Below, one piece after another: positions 26,275 to 35,636 of a stretch of 64,000 bases of DNA (positions are counted from its first letter, which is position 1; each line of letters starts with the position of its first letter). Made by a program: the position numbers and the translations under genes. Origin of the DNA: Butyrivibrio sp. LB2008 (lineage in GTDB: Bacteria; Bacillota; Clostridia; Lachnospirales; Lachnospiraceae); NCBI RefSeq assembly GCF_000621565.1, contig NZ_KK211305.1, forward strand, positions 1 through 64,000. The letters run 5' to 3'. The notes beneath the pieces were generated by a model. The model had not been told where the DNA came from. It saw nothing but the letters and a program-made list of their open reading frames with translations, and did no database searches.

Positions 26275-26486
26275 ATTTATTACATCACAACAGATTGAGC
26301 ATAAACAACAGGTATTGTTTACAATATCATTATACCATATAATGACGCAGTATTTGTGCGTACAGACAAGGATTTGTGAAGTGGTATCTCATACAGATTA
26401 ATATACGTCAAATTATAATCGAAACATAAAAATGGTTTAGCAAGGAATTGTCACATACTTAAGACCTTTTGGTTTGTGTTTCGAGG

Positions 26487-26595
26487 GAATGTCCCTTAAA
26501 ACTGCAATAAAAACATCAAATGAATTTTTTATAAAGAGGCACCCCGCCATAACATATACAATAAATAGTTAAATATATTGCTTTAGGGGACATTC
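26487..26595. repeat. Inverted repeat pair flanking 81 bases
   Basis: GAATGTCCCTTAAA (26487-26500) is repeated inversely, with one mismatch, as TTTAGGGGACATTC (26582-26595). The right copy lies just upstream of the GH18 gene promoter. It could be a looped operator or the ends of a small decayed element. The rest of the gap 26275-26486 is AT-rich; it has one small hairpin (ACGCA/TGCGT, 26345-26361) and no gene I can support. Confidence 0.5.
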
Positions 26596-26619
26596 ATAAT
26601 GACGTAAAGTTAATAGTCT

Positions 26620-26628
26620 GTTATAATA
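26620..26628 (+). promoter_or_regulatory. Extended -10 promoter of the GH18-like gene
   Basis: TGT plus a perfect TATAAT, 26 bases before the ATG at 26655. It would also serve the downstream tsaC-rpiB-upp genes. Confidence 0.7.
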
Positions 26629-26654
26629 GAGGGCGATTGTAAAGGAGCTAGTTT

Positions 26655-28481
26655 ATGACAAAGAGAAGGACAAGACGAAGACCCAGCCCCGGTTCCAGAG
26701 GAAGATCAAGATCGGGCTCCAGAGGCAGATCTAGGAGAAGGTCCGGAAGAAGGGCAAGAAGACGGTTCAATCCGGCGATTTTCATAATCGCCCTTATTTT
26801 AATTTTAGGAGCAGTATACGCGGTTCAGAGTGGTGAAGATTTAGAATCACTTACGCATTTATTTACATATAGTAATAACAAAGCAGATCTTCAAAGTTAT
26901 TTTGATATAAAAGGCAAAGATGATGTTGCAATTGTACTTGGTGATAAGTATATAGAACAAAGAGCAAAGCTCTGGGACGGTGAGTATTACGCTGATATTG
27001 AAGTTGTTCGTAATAACCTGAATTCAAAGTTTTACTATAGTAAGGAAGACGGAACGTTACAATATACAACGCCTGATACTATTATTACTGCTAATATAGG
27101 CGAGAAGGCTTGGACTGATTCACAAGGCGGAGCCGGAGAAGAGAAGTATGTCATTGCTAAAGAAGCAGATGATACTCTTTATGTTGCGCTTGATTATGTA
27201 AAGAAATACAGTAATTTTTCATATGAAGGATATACAGAGCCTAATCATATACAGCTTACAGCAAGCTGGGATGAGCAGAATGTTGCTACGATTGCCAGAA
27301 AAACTGAGCTGCGAATAAAGGGCGGACCTAAGAGTGACGTACTCAGAAAACTTGATAAAGGCGAGAATGTAGTACTTCTTGAGGAATATGAAAACTGGGT
27401 CAAAGTTAAGAGCGAAGATTCATTAATAGGTTATATTGAGAAAAAGAAATTAAAGGATGAAAGAAAAGAAACTCCCGAACCTGTTACGGATTATAAGGAG
27501 CCTGAGTATACAAGAATCAAGAAAGATCAGCTGATCAACCTTGGATTCCATAGTATAGGAAGTGAAGCCGGAAACGCTACACTTACAGAATATCTTGCAA
27601 ATACTAAGGGGCTTAATGTAATAGCACCTCAGTGGCTTTATATAGAAGATGCAGAAGGAACTGTCGGAAGTGTCGGATCGACAGATTATGTAAAAGAAGC
27701 ACATGCAGCCGGATTGGATGTATGGGTTGTCTTTGACGACAACAGGAATAAAGAAAACTTTAAGCTTATGGATCTCCTTCCGCACGCCGAGAGCAGAGCA
27801 AAGATAATAAAAGAGGCATTGGCACAGGTAACTCTTTTGGGAGCGGACGGACTTAATCTCGACTTTGAGAGTATCGATAAACCTGAAAAATCACAGCCGT
27901 TCATTGAGTTTGTAAGAGAAATGTCGATTGCCTGCAGAGCACAGGGAATTGTATTCTCTATAGATAACTACTATCCGATTTACAACAAACTTATGAACAT
28001 AAAGGAACAGGGCGTGGTTGCAGATTACATCATACTTATGGGATATGATGAGCATACAAACAGCAGTCCTGAGCCCGGACCTGTAGCATCTATAGGCTTT
28101 GTTGAGCAGGGAATTGATCTGGTACTTAATGACGTCGATCCGTCTAAAGTAATTAATGCGGTTCCTTTCTATTCGAGAGCGTGGTATCCGAATGATGAAG
28201 GAAATACGACGTGTGAAGTAGTACATATGAAGAATATAGATAAGTACCTTTCGGATAAAGGAATAACTGTTTCATGGGATGAAGAAACAGGCCAGAATTA
28301 TGGTTCAAATACAACATCAGACGGCACACAGTATGAAATTTGGGTTGAAGATCCGCAGTCTCTTGCAAAGAAGATTGAGGTAATGAAATCCAAGAATCTT
28401 GCGGGTATCGCAGAGTGGGCAATCGGCCAGGAAACAAGTGAAGCCTGGGATGTTATAACTAGTTATATAGAGGGACAATAA
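26655..28481 (+). CDS. Membrane-anchored GH18-like glycosidase with SH3 domain
   Basis: A 608-residue protein. A cytoplasmic Arg/Ser/Gly tail (1-38) precedes a membrane segment (about 40-57). Outside come a copper-amine-oxidase-N-like region, a bacterial SH3 domain (about 210-265) and a GH18 domain (about 285-605). The catalytic GH18 motif is complete: DGLNLDFE with D398, D403 and E405. Related spore and cell-wall proteins bind and cut N-acetylglucosamine polymers, so it probably trims peptidoglycan or another surface glycan. The tail includes a tandem 24-base repeat encoding GSRGRSRS-like units. AAAGGAG precedes the ATG. The next gene starts one base after the stop. Confidence 0.88.
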   Translation: MTKRRTRRRPSPGSRGRSRSGSRGRSRRRSGRRARRRFNPAIFIIALILILGAVYAVQSGEDLESLTHLFTYSNNKADLQSYFDIKGKDDVAIVLGDKYIEQRAKLWDGEYYADIEVVRNNLNSKFYYSKEDGTLQYTTPDTIITANIGEKAWTDSQGGAGEEKYVIAKEADDTLYVALDYVKKYSNFSYEGYTEPNHIQLTASWDEQNVATIARKTELRIKGGPKSDVLRKLDKGENVVLLEEYENWVKVKSEDSLIGYIEKKKLKDERKETPEPVTDYKEPEYTRIKKDQLINLGFHSIGSEAGNATLTEYLANTKGLNVIAPQWLYIEDAEGTVGSVGSTDYVKEAHAAGLDVWVVFDDNRNKENFKLMDLLPHAESRAKIIKEALAQVTLLGADGLNLDFESIDKPEKSQPFIEFVREMSIACRAQGIVFSIDNYYPIYNKLMNIKEQGVVADYIILMGYDEHTNSSPEPGPVASIGFVEQGIDLVLNDVDPSKVINAVPFYSRAWYPNDEGNTTCEVVHMKNIDKYLSDKGITVSWDEETGQNYGSNTTSDGTQYEIWVEDPQSLAKKIEVMKSKNLAGIAEWAIGQETSEAWDVITSYIEGQ

Positions 28482-28482
28482 A

Positions 28483-29541
28483 TTGGAAACTGAGCTGGTA
28501 GTAATAGACGAGAAACATATTAATGCCGAGGCTGAGGAAGCAATAAAACATGCGGGAGAAATAATAAAACAAGGCGGACTAGTCGCTTTTCCCACAGAGA
28601 CGGTTTATGGTCTGGGCGGAGATGCCCTGAACCCCGAATCATCAAAAAAAATATACGCGGCTAAGGGAAGACCTTCGGACAATCCACTTATAGTGCATAT
28701 CGCAGATATAGAGGATATTGAGTATATAACGGATGGTGTTTCTGAAGCAGCAAGAAAACTTGCCAAGGCATATTGGCCGGGACCTCTTACAATGATAATG
28801 AATAAGAGTGATAAGGTTCCTTTTGAGACGACCGGCGGACTTGGTACAGTTGCTATAAGAATGCCGAATAACAAGATCGCGCTTGAACTTATTAAGGCTT
28901 CGGGCGGATATATCGCAGCACCCAGCGCAAATACTTCGGGACGTCCAAGTCCTACGGTTGCAAGATACTGCGTGGAAGATCTTGATGGCAAAATAAATAT
29001 GATAATAGACGGCGGACAGGTCGGCATAGGACTTGAATCTACGATTGTCGATCTTACGTCCGATGTTCCCATGATCTTAAGACCGGGATATATTACCGCT
29101 GATATGATTAAGAAAGTGCTTGGAGAAGTCAGCATAGATAAGACTATCATTGACAGTTCTTCAACACTTAAGCCAAAGGCACCCGGAATGAAGTACAAAC
29201 ACTACGCACCAAAGGGAACGCTCACAATTGTAAGCGGGGCACAGGAAGATGTAGTCAGGTATATCAATTCGGAAACCGAAAAGGCAAGGCTCGAAGGTAA
29301 GAGAACGGGAGTAATAGGAACCGATTCTACAGTTTCGCTTTATAAAGCCGACACGGTTAAGAATCTCGGAAAAAGAGATGATGAGAATACAATTGCGCAT
29401 GAACTGTTCAAAGCGCTTAGAGAATTTGATGATGAAGGCGTTGATATAATGTTTTCCGAATCATTTGATGACAGCGGAATAGGGCAGGCAATCATGAACA
29501 GGCTTTTAAAGGCTGCAGGCCACAATGTGGTATTCTTATAA
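28483..29541 (+). CDS. tsaC: L-threonylcarbamoyladenylate synthase (Sua5/TsaC)
   Basis: A 352-residue Sua5-type protein. The YrdC domain (about 15-215) has GGLVAFPTETVYGLGGDA, KGRPSDNPLIVHI and SANTSGRPSPT; the C-terminal Sua5 domain begins around KHYAPKGTLTIV. It makes threonylcarbamoyl-AMP from threonine, bicarbonate and ATP for the t6A37 modification of tRNAs reading ANN codons. The start is TTG, one base after the GH18 gene stop, with GAGGG upstream. It lies in a run with rpiB and upp, a grouping also known in Bacillus (ywlC region). Confidence 0.95.
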   Translation: METELVVIDEKHINAEAEEAIKHAGEIIKQGGLVAFPTETVYGLGGDALNPESSKKIYAAKGRPSDNPLIVHIADIEDIEYITDGVSEAARKLAKAYWPGPLTMIMNKSDKVPFETTGGLGTVAIRMPNNKIALELIKASGGYIAAPSANTSGRPSPTVARYCVEDLDGKINMIIDGGQVGIGLESTIVDLTSDVPMILRPGYITADMIKKVLGEVSIDKTIIDSSSTLKPKAPGMKYKHYAPKGTLTIVSGAQEDVVRYINSETEKARLEGKRTGVIGTDSTVSLYKADTVKNLGKRDDENTIAHELFKALREFDDEGVDIMFSESFDDSGIGQAIMNRLLKAAGHNVVFL

Positions 29542-29589
29542 TTAGAATTGTTATACAGCAATTTATCAATATGAAAAGAGGAACCTAGC

Positions 29590-30018
29590 ATGATAGCACT
29601 TGGAAGTGATCACGGTGGATTCGACCTCAAAGAGGTCGTTAAAGAGCATTTACAGAAAAGAGGATTCGAGGTAAAAGACTTTGGTACCTATGATAAAGAA
29701 TCCTGCGATTATCCCGATTTTGGCAGAGCCGCTGCTGAAGCTGTAGCAAGCGGTGAATGTGAAAAGGGAATAGTTATCTGTACAACAGGAATAGGTATTT
29801 CCATTGTTGCAAATAAAGTTAAAGGAATAAGATGTGCTCTTTGTTCTGAGACAACATCAGCAAGACTTACACGAGAGCACAATGATGCAAATATGCTCGC
29901 AATGGGTGGCGGACTCGTTGGAGAACTGCTTGCCCTTGAGATAGTAGATACATTTCTTGATACTGAGTTCTCAGGTCTTGAGAAGCACAGCCGCAGGATT
30001 TCCAAGTTAGAACAATAA
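29590..30018 (+). CDS. rpiB: Ribose-5-phosphate isomerase B
   Basis: A 142-residue RpiB, the usual length. MIALGSDHGGFDLKEVVKEHL and VICTTGIGISIVANKVKGIRCALC match the family; the active-site Cys (CTTGIG) and the catalytic-region D-H pair (GSDHGG) are present. It interconverts ribose-5-P and ribulose-5-P, linking xylan pentoses, the phosphoketolase route and nucleotide synthesis. AGAGGAA precedes the ATG. It is in the same direction as tsaC and upp with short gaps. Confidence 0.97.
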   Translation: MIALGSDHGGFDLKEVVKEHLQKRGFEVKDFGTYDKESCDYPDFGRAAAEAVASGECEKGIVICTTGIGISIVANKVKGIRCALCSETTSARLTREHNDANMLAMGGGLVGELLALEIVDTFLDTEFSGLEKHSRRISKLEQ

Positions 30019-30045
30019 AAGGGGATATACGTCAAGGAGGAAAGT

Positions 30046-30675
30046 ATGGGAAAAGTAGTTATTATGGATCATCCGTTGATCCAGCATAAGATTGGCTATA
30101 TCAGAAGAATCGATACAGGAACCAAAGACTTCAGACAGACAATAAGCGAGATAGCAATGCTTATATGTTATGAAGCCACACGTGATCTCCAGTTGCATGA
30201 TGTTGAGATTGAAACTCCTATTTGTAAGACGACGGTAAAGGAACTTAAGGGTAGAAAGCTCTGTGTAGTTCCTATTTTGCGTGCCGGTCTTGGAATGGTT
30301 GACGGAATGCTTGCACTTATACCCGCTGCAAAAGTAGGACATATCGGGCTTTACAGAGATCCCGAGACACTTAAGCCTGTAGAGTATTATTGCAAGATGC
30401 CTGCAGATGTTTCAGAGAGAGAAATCTTTGTAGTAGACCCTATGCTTGCTACAGGTGGATCTTCTGTAGCGGCTATAAATATGCTTAAAGAAAAAGGATG
30501 CAAAAATATCCATTTCATGTGCATAATTGCAGCACCCGAGGGACTTAAAGCGATGGAAGAAGCGCATCCCGATGTTGATATATATGTAGGATCTTTAGAT
30601 GAGAAGCTCAACGAACATGGATATATTGTTCCGGGACTTGGAGATGCCGGTGACAGGATCTTCGGAACCAAGTAA
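30046..30675 (+). CDS. upp: Uracil phosphoribosyltransferase
   Basis: A 209-residue UPRTase. [32 protein letters not shown], the PRPP loop DPMLATGGS and the uracil-site [11 protein letters not shown] are all present. It salvages uracil with PRPP to UMP in the cytoplasm. CAAGGAGGAAA precedes the ATG. It lies between rpiB and the dCMP deaminase gene, all within a nucleotide and pentose cluster. Confidence 0.98.
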   Translation: MGKVVIMDHPLIQHKIGYIRRIDTGTKDFRQTISEIAMLICYEATRDLQLHDVEIETPICKTTVKELKGRKLCVVPILRAGLGMVDGMLALIPAAKVGHIGLYRDPETLKPVEYYCKMPADVSEREIFVVDPMLATGGSSVAAINMLKEKGCKNIHFMCIIAAPEGLKAMEEAHPDVDIYVGSLDEKLNEHGYIVPGLGDAGDRIFGTK

Positions 30676-30684
30676 GGAGCAGAG

Positions 30685-31167
30685 ATGAAAAGAGACGACT
30701 ATATATCATGGGATGAGTATTTCATGGGAGTTGCCAAGCTTGCGGCTATGAGATCGAAAGATCCGAATACACAGGTTGGCAGTTGCATAGTCAGCGAAGA
30801 TAACAATATTCTTTCCATGGGATACAACGGTTTTCCGAAGGGATGCTCGGATGAGGAATTTCCTTGGGAACGTGACGGAGAAGACGAACTATCCACCAAG
30901 TATCCTTTTGTTACGCACAGCGAGCTCAACGCCATTTTGAATTACAGAGGCGGAAGTCTTGTAGGTGCAAAGCTTTATGTATCTCTTTTTCCGTGTAATG
31001 AATGTGCGAAAGCCATTATTCAGGCGGGAATAAAAACAGTTGTATATGACAGCGATAAATACGAATCTTCCGCAACGACACGAGCATCTAAAAAGATGTT
31101 TGACGCAGCAGGCGTAAGATATTACAAGTATGAGCGCAGCGGAAGAAATATAAATATTACTATTTGA
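30685..31167 (+). CDS. Deoxycytidylate deaminase family protein
   Basis: A 160-residue zinc deaminase. Zinc motifs are HSELNAILNY (His plus catalytic Glu) and PCNECAKAI (two Cys). The start WDEYFMGVAKLAAMRSKDPNTQVG is typical of dCMP deaminases and ComEB. It likely converts dCMP to dUMP for thymidylate synthesis. AAGGAGCAGAG overlaps the end of upp, so translation is probably coupled. The cell-wall hydrolase gene begins 13 bases later. Confidence 0.93.
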   Translation: MKRDDYISWDEYFMGVAKLAAMRSKDPNTQVGSCIVSEDNNILSMGYNGFPKGCSDEEFPWERDGEDELSTKYPFVTHSELNAILNYRGGSLVGAKLYVSLFPCNECAKAIIQAGIKTVVYDSDKYESSATTRASKKMFDAAGVRYYKYERSGRNINITI

Positions 31168-31180
31168 TCAAGAATGGTAT

Positions 31181-32377
31181 ATGAAAAAAGCAGGGGTTAG
31201 GGGTAAAGTAACTAAAAAGTTCGGAATGCTCTTTTCTCTTATGACATCATTGATTGCAGCAATCGTGCTGGCTTTTATGATGTCTGTTATTTCGTATGCC
31301 ACCGAGTCTACAAAGAAACAGCTTCAGGATGCAAAGGACAGAAAAGCCCAAACACAAAATGAATTAGATAATACCAAAGAAAACATTGCGGAGATGAATG
31401 AGGAAAAGTCGTCTTTGCAAGGACAGCTTGATACGCTCAACACGCAGCTTGGCGAGGTGAGTAATAATCTCGAACAGATTGAAGAGCAGATTGGAAGTAA
31501 GGAAAACGAGATTGAAAATACACTTGCTGAACTTGAAAACGCCAGGCAGACAGAGGAGAAGCAATATGCTTCCATGAAAAAACGCGTGCAGTTTATCTAT
31601 GAGAATCAGAACGCAATTCTTATGGACATTCTTTTCAGCTCCGGAAGTTTTGCGGATTTTCTGAATAGAAATCAGTATATAGAGCAGATTTCCGCCTATG
31701 ATAGAAAGAAACTTCTGGAATATATTCAGACAAAAGAGACTATCAGGGAAAAAGAGGAAGCGCTTGAGGCAGAGAAAGCACAGCTCGATGATTATCATAC
31801 CAAACAACAGGCTGAACAGAGCAGAGTTGCCGGGCTTGTAAGCCAGACATCGGGAACTATCAAACAGTATTCCAATGATATTTTAGATGCGCAGGCAAGA
31901 GCGGAAGAAATAGAAGCTCAGATAAAAGCGCAGGATGAAGATATAAAGAAACTTGAAGCAAAGCTTGCTGAAGAGATGAGACTTTCAAAGCTTGCTGCAG
32001 CATCGGCATGGCGTGATATTTCAGAAGTGTCTTTTGCGGATGGCGACAGATACCTGCTTGCAAATCTGATATATTGTGAAGCGGGAGCCGAGCCTTACGA
32101 GGGTAAGGTTGCGGTCGGCGCAGTTGTTATAAACAGAGTACTCAGTTCTGTTTACCCTGATACGGTTGTTGGTGTAATCTATCAGAATCGGCAGTTTTCG
32201 CCGGTGACAAGCGGAAGACTTGCGATTGCACTTGCGGAAGGAAGAGCAACTGCAGCATGTTTCCAGGCAGCGGATGAGGCCATGAAGGGCTACTCAAATG
32301 TTGGAAATTGTGTATATTTCAGAACTCCTATCCCCGGTCTTTCGGGTAAGAATATCGGAGGACATGTATTTTACTGA
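31181..32377 (+). CDS. Coiled-coil SleB-type cell-wall hydrolase
   Basis: A 398-residue exported protein. A basic N terminus and hydrophobic segment (about 14-42, ending YATES) act as signal or anchor. Residues about 43-275 are a long coiled coil like that of CwlO and PcsB, and residues about 285-398 are a Hydrolase_2 (SleB) domain (LANLIYCEAGAEPYEGKVAV, VINRVLSS, YQNRQFSPV). SleB-type domains cut peptidoglycan, so this is likely a division or elongation hydrolase whose coiled coil controls it. It closes the plus-strand cluster; its last 7 bases overlap the tail of the convergent DUF402 gene. Confidence 0.93.
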   Translation: MKKAGVRGKVTKKFGMLFSLMTSLIAAIVLAFMMSVISYATESTKKQLQDAKDRKAQTQNELDNTKENIAEMNEEKSSLQGQLDTLNTQLGEVSNNLEQIEEQIGSKENEIENTLAELENARQTEEKQYASMKKRVQFIYENQNAILMDILFSSGSFADFLNRNQYIEQISAYDRKKLLEYIQTKETIREKEEALEAEKAQLDDYHTKQQAEQSRVAGLVSQTSGTIKQYSNDILDAQARAEEIEAQIKAQDEDIKKLEAKLAEEMRLSKLAAASAWRDISEVSFADGDRYLLANLIYCEAGAEPYEGKVAVGAVVINRVLSSVYPDTVVGVIYQNRQFSPVTSGRLAIALAEGRATAACFQAADEAMKGYSNVGNCVYFRTPIPGLSGKNIGGHVFY

Positions 32378-32862
32378 TCTTGCTCGGAGATGATTTTTTC
32401 AAGGGGCGCAGTCAGGGATGAGATACCGTTTTCGTAAATTTCGGTAAGGAGTCTGTTCAGTGAGAGCAGGCTCTTTTTGAGCAAAGATTCATCAATGAGT
32501 CTTTTTTCAAAAGCTTCGGATAACTCGTCGAGATCGTCAATCTTCATTTTGCCGTCGGGATATATTATCACATCTGCAAGAAGGTCGATCACGGTAATTG
32601 AATTAGAGTCGGTATCGCGGTCAAAGGTGATAATATCAAGATACCAGCACAGAAGAGAATTGTCGGCTTTGAGAAATTTACTGAGTTTATAGCCCTCATT
32701 AAGAAAATAGCAGGAGTAACCGCTATTTATATCGCATCTCTTTTTGAGAGCTTTCCATTTTGTAATTATGACAGAATCATCAATCTTAAGGATCACGTCA
32801 TCCTTAAGTTCAATACATTCATTTGGTATGAAACGTTTTCGATATAGAACAGGATAAGTCAT
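32371..32862 (-). CDS. DUF402 domain protein
   Basis: A 163-residue cytoplasmic protein. LLCWYLDIITFDRDTDSNS followed by VIDLLADVIIYPDGKMKIDD matches the DUF402 beta-barrel (the fold of FomD and of nucleoside-phosphate hydrolases). Conserved Asp residues in this motif usually bind metal. Its substrate is unknown. The ATG at 32862 is preferred: GGAAAGGA lies just upstream, and the ATG at 32877 would sit in front of that SD. The tail overlaps the convergent SleB-type gene by 7 bases. Confidence 0.82.
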   Translation of the reverse strand: MTYPVLYRKRFIPNECIELKDDVILKIDDSVIITKWKALKKRCDINSGYSCYFLNEGYKLSKFLKADNSLLCWYLDIITFDRDTDSNSITVIDLLADVIIYPDGKMKIDDLDELSEAFEKRLIDESLLKKSLLSLNRLLTEIYENGISSLTAPLEKIISEQDQ

Positions 32863-32929
32863 AGTTTTCCTTTCCATATTGATGATTATATTATGAAAAT
32901 ATTACTATTATTAAAATTGAAAGTCAATT

Positions 32930-35578
32930 ATGCGTGATAATACTATCAAAAAAACAATTATTAAAATTGCATATTTTATTGTTTTGCTTATTACATCAAT
33001 CTTCGTTATAAGCAAATTGTCCAATGTCGATAATGCGGATATGACTGCTAAGATGCCCTCTGCGACTTTACCGGTAATAACCATGCAAAGCGGAGATATT
33101 GAAGTTAACCCGCTTCACGGGTATTTGTCCAAGGTTGATGTCAATTATATAAGAGGGACTGTATGGCCTGTGAATGAAGATCTTACCATGGCTTTCAAGA
33201 TCAAAACTTATGGGACAAAAATTTCCGATGTCGGATTCGAAGTAAGAAGTATAGACGGAAAGAGACTTATTCAGGACGAGAAACTTGAGGATCTTTCTGA
33301 GCACGACGAGAATATTGATTGTAAGATCAGGCTCAAAAATTTTGATATTATTTCCGGCAGAGAATATATGCTGGTTATCAAGATGGAAACTCCCAGCGGA
33401 ACAGCAAAGTATTATACAAGAGTTGTTTGGACCGAAGACAGTGAAAGATACAATATTGATAAAGAAATTGCTTTTGTTACGGGCTTCTCAGAGGCAACTT
33501 TTGATAAGAAAAAGGCAAGCAGTGAGTACCGCAAGTATCTTGAAGTAGACAGAGACAGGGAAGACAATGATACTTTTGCAAAAGTAAATATACACAGTAC
33601 TCTCGATCAGATTACATGGGGAAATCTCATCGATAAAGAAGATGAGGAAGGCGATGATAATAAAAAGGACGAGAATGCTGTAAAGATTACAAAGCACACC
33701 AAGCCTCAGGTCTACGTGACAGATATCCAGCAGCAGTCGGGAAGCTACAAGTTGCAGTACAGAATGACTACCGAAGATGAAACCGGAAGCAAGCTGTATA
33801 ATGTCACGGAAGTATTCCGAGTTAAGTATAATTCTGAAAGACCGAGTCTTTTGAATTATGAAAGAACAGTTAATTGCATATTTGACACAACTTCTTATTC
33901 AGTGGGAAAAAATACCATCACTCTCGGAATTTGCGATCCGAAATTTGACTTTAAGGAGAGCGGCGGAGTAAGTGAAGGCGGAACTGTATTTGCATTTGTA
34001 AATGAAAACAGACTTTTTTCTTATAATAATGCAGATGGAAGGCTTGCGCATATATTTGGATTTTACGATCATGAAAATGACGATGTAAGAACAAATTGGG
34101 ATAACAACATAATTAGAATACTTGATGTCGAAGAGACAGGCGATGTGAAATTTGCTGTTTCGGGATATATGAACAGGGGAATCCATGAGGGAAGAACCGG
34201 AATTGCCGTATATGACTACAGCTCAGCTTTAAATTCTGTGGAAGAGCAAGCTTTTATCGAGTGCGGACAATCTGCGGAAATAATAGATAATTATGTGGAT
34301 ACCCTTGCGTACGTAAATGACAATAATACCTTTTTTGTGATGATCGATCAAAGTGTCTATGAGATTGATCTGGCATCAAGAGTCGGAAAGGCTGTAGTTG
34401 AGGGCGTTGGATCGGAAGCATATAAAATTTCCGAATCGCAAAGTACTATAGCTTGGCAAGGAGAAGATCTGACAGGTTTTGATGTCATGAATCTTGATAC
34501 CAAGGAAACGATGCAGGTCAAAGCGGAGAGCGGAGAGTATGTCGTTCTTCTTGGATACATGGGAGATGCCCTTATATATGGTGTGGGACGCTCTTCCGAT
34601 GTCAGCAGGGATCAGATGGGAAATCCGATTTATCCTATGTATAGAATAGTATTTCAGAATAAAAACGGAGATGTCGTAAAAGATAAGCTGGTTACTGATG
34701 ACAGATATATAACCAGAGTTATAAGCATAGACAAGCAGATAAACTTCAAATGCGTGAAGAAGAGTGAGAGCGGCGAGTATGTAGACGCTGATGATTACTC
34801 TATGCTTGATTCTGTTGAAAAAGATAATGGAAGAAATATAGTAACGGAGGTTCCTGTTGATAATTATGAAAAGATTGTCCAGATAACCACCAAGAATGAA
34901 ATAAAAGCTAAACAGATACGAGTTCTTACTCCCGATCAGACACTGTTTGAGGAAAGCAGAAATGTAAGCGGTGTGGAGCTTAAGAGAAACGCAGAAAAGA
35001 ATCCTTTTTACTATGCATATAATCTGAATGGCAATGTGAAAGTGTATGCAGATTCCGCTAAGGCGGTTACTTATGCGGATCAGGGATCGGGCGTGGTTGT
35101 CGGTGACAGCAATAATTATGTATGGAGAAAAGACAACAGGCTTAACTTTACAAGTATTGCATCACTTAAACAGAAGATAGCCGCATATGAGAATATCACA
35201 TCCAAGAAATCTGCAGCTGTTTGTATCGATCTTATTTTGGATCACTACAGAGGCGTAAATGTTAATGTTGAATCTGCGCTTACAAACGGAGACGGTGTAG
35301 AAGATATCCTCAGAGCAAATATGATCGAAGCGGATGTTATAGAGCTTGACGGATGTACACTTAAATCCGTGTTGTACTATGTAAGCAAAGGATGGCCTGT
35401 AATGGCGCTTATGAATAACGATGAAGCGGTATTGATACTTGGCTTTGAAAATCAAAAGAGTGTTGAAATTTTAGAGCCGAGAATAGGAAGCGTTCATGGC
35501 CTTGGAATGGCTGAAGCGGAAGAATGGTTTAAACAAAACGGAAATCATTTCATAACGTATATACCATATGAAAAATAA
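32930..35578 (+). CDS. Large membrane-anchored protein with C39-like C-terminal domain
   Basis: An 882-residue protein with one N-terminal membrane segment (about 10-27) and a long extracellular part of beta-rich repeats. The last ~130 residues (about 750-880) resemble a C39 peptidase-like papain fold: SAAVCIDLILDHY with C765 at the nucleophile position, then a GWPVMALM strand and an AVLILGFE strand. The His and Asp expected after these look replaced (NNDEAVLILGF, EILEPR), so it may be inactive and bind rather than cut. I cannot name the middle domains with confidence. It starts with ATG 32930 and is followed 58 bases later by a secreted nuclease gene. Confidence 0.75.
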   Translation: MRDNTIKKTIIKIAYFIVLLITSIFVISKLSNVDNADMTAKMPSATLPVITMQSGDIEVNPLHGYLSKVDVNYIRGTVWPVNEDLTMAFKIKTYGTKISDVGFEVRSIDGKRLIQDEKLEDLSEHDENIDCKIRLKNFDIISGREYMLVIKMETPSGTAKYYTRVVWTEDSERYNIDKEIAFVTGFSEATFDKKKASSEYRKYLEVDRDREDNDTFAKVNIHSTLDQITWGNLIDKEDEEGDDNKKDENAVKITKHTKPQVYVTDIQQQSGSYKLQYRMTTEDETGSKLYNVTEVFRVKYNSERPSLLNYERTVNCIFDTTSYSVGKNTITLGICDPKFDFKESGGVSEGGTVFAFVNENRLFSYNNADGRLAHIFGFYDHENDDVRTNWDNNIIRILDVEETGDVKFAVSGYMNRGIHEGRTGIAVYDYSSALNSVEEQAFIECGQSAEIIDNYVDTLAYVNDNNTFFVMIDQSVYEIDLASRVGKAVVEGVGSEAYKISESQSTIAWQGEDLTGFDVMNLDTKETMQVKAESGEYVVLLGYMGDALIYGVGRSSDVSRDQMGNPIYPMYRIVFQNKNGDVVKDKLVTDDRYITRVISIDKQINFKCVKKSESGEYVDADDYSMLDSVEKDNGRNIVTEVPVDNYEKIVQITTKNEIKAKQIRVLTPDQTLFEESRNVSGVELKRNAEKNPFYYAYNLNGNVKVYADSAKAVTYADQGSGVVVGDSNNYVWRKDNRLNFTSIASLKQKIAAYENITSKKSAAVCIDLILDHYRGVNVNVESALTNGDGVEDILRANMIEADVIELDGCTLKSVLYYVSKGWPVMALMNNDEAVLILGFENQKSVEILEPRIGSVHGLGMAEAEEWFKQNGNHFITYIPYEK

Positions 35579-35636
35579 GTAAAGTTTTCTGAAAAAACAT
35601 AATTCTGACACAGGATTTTCACTTTAGTGTTGCAGA

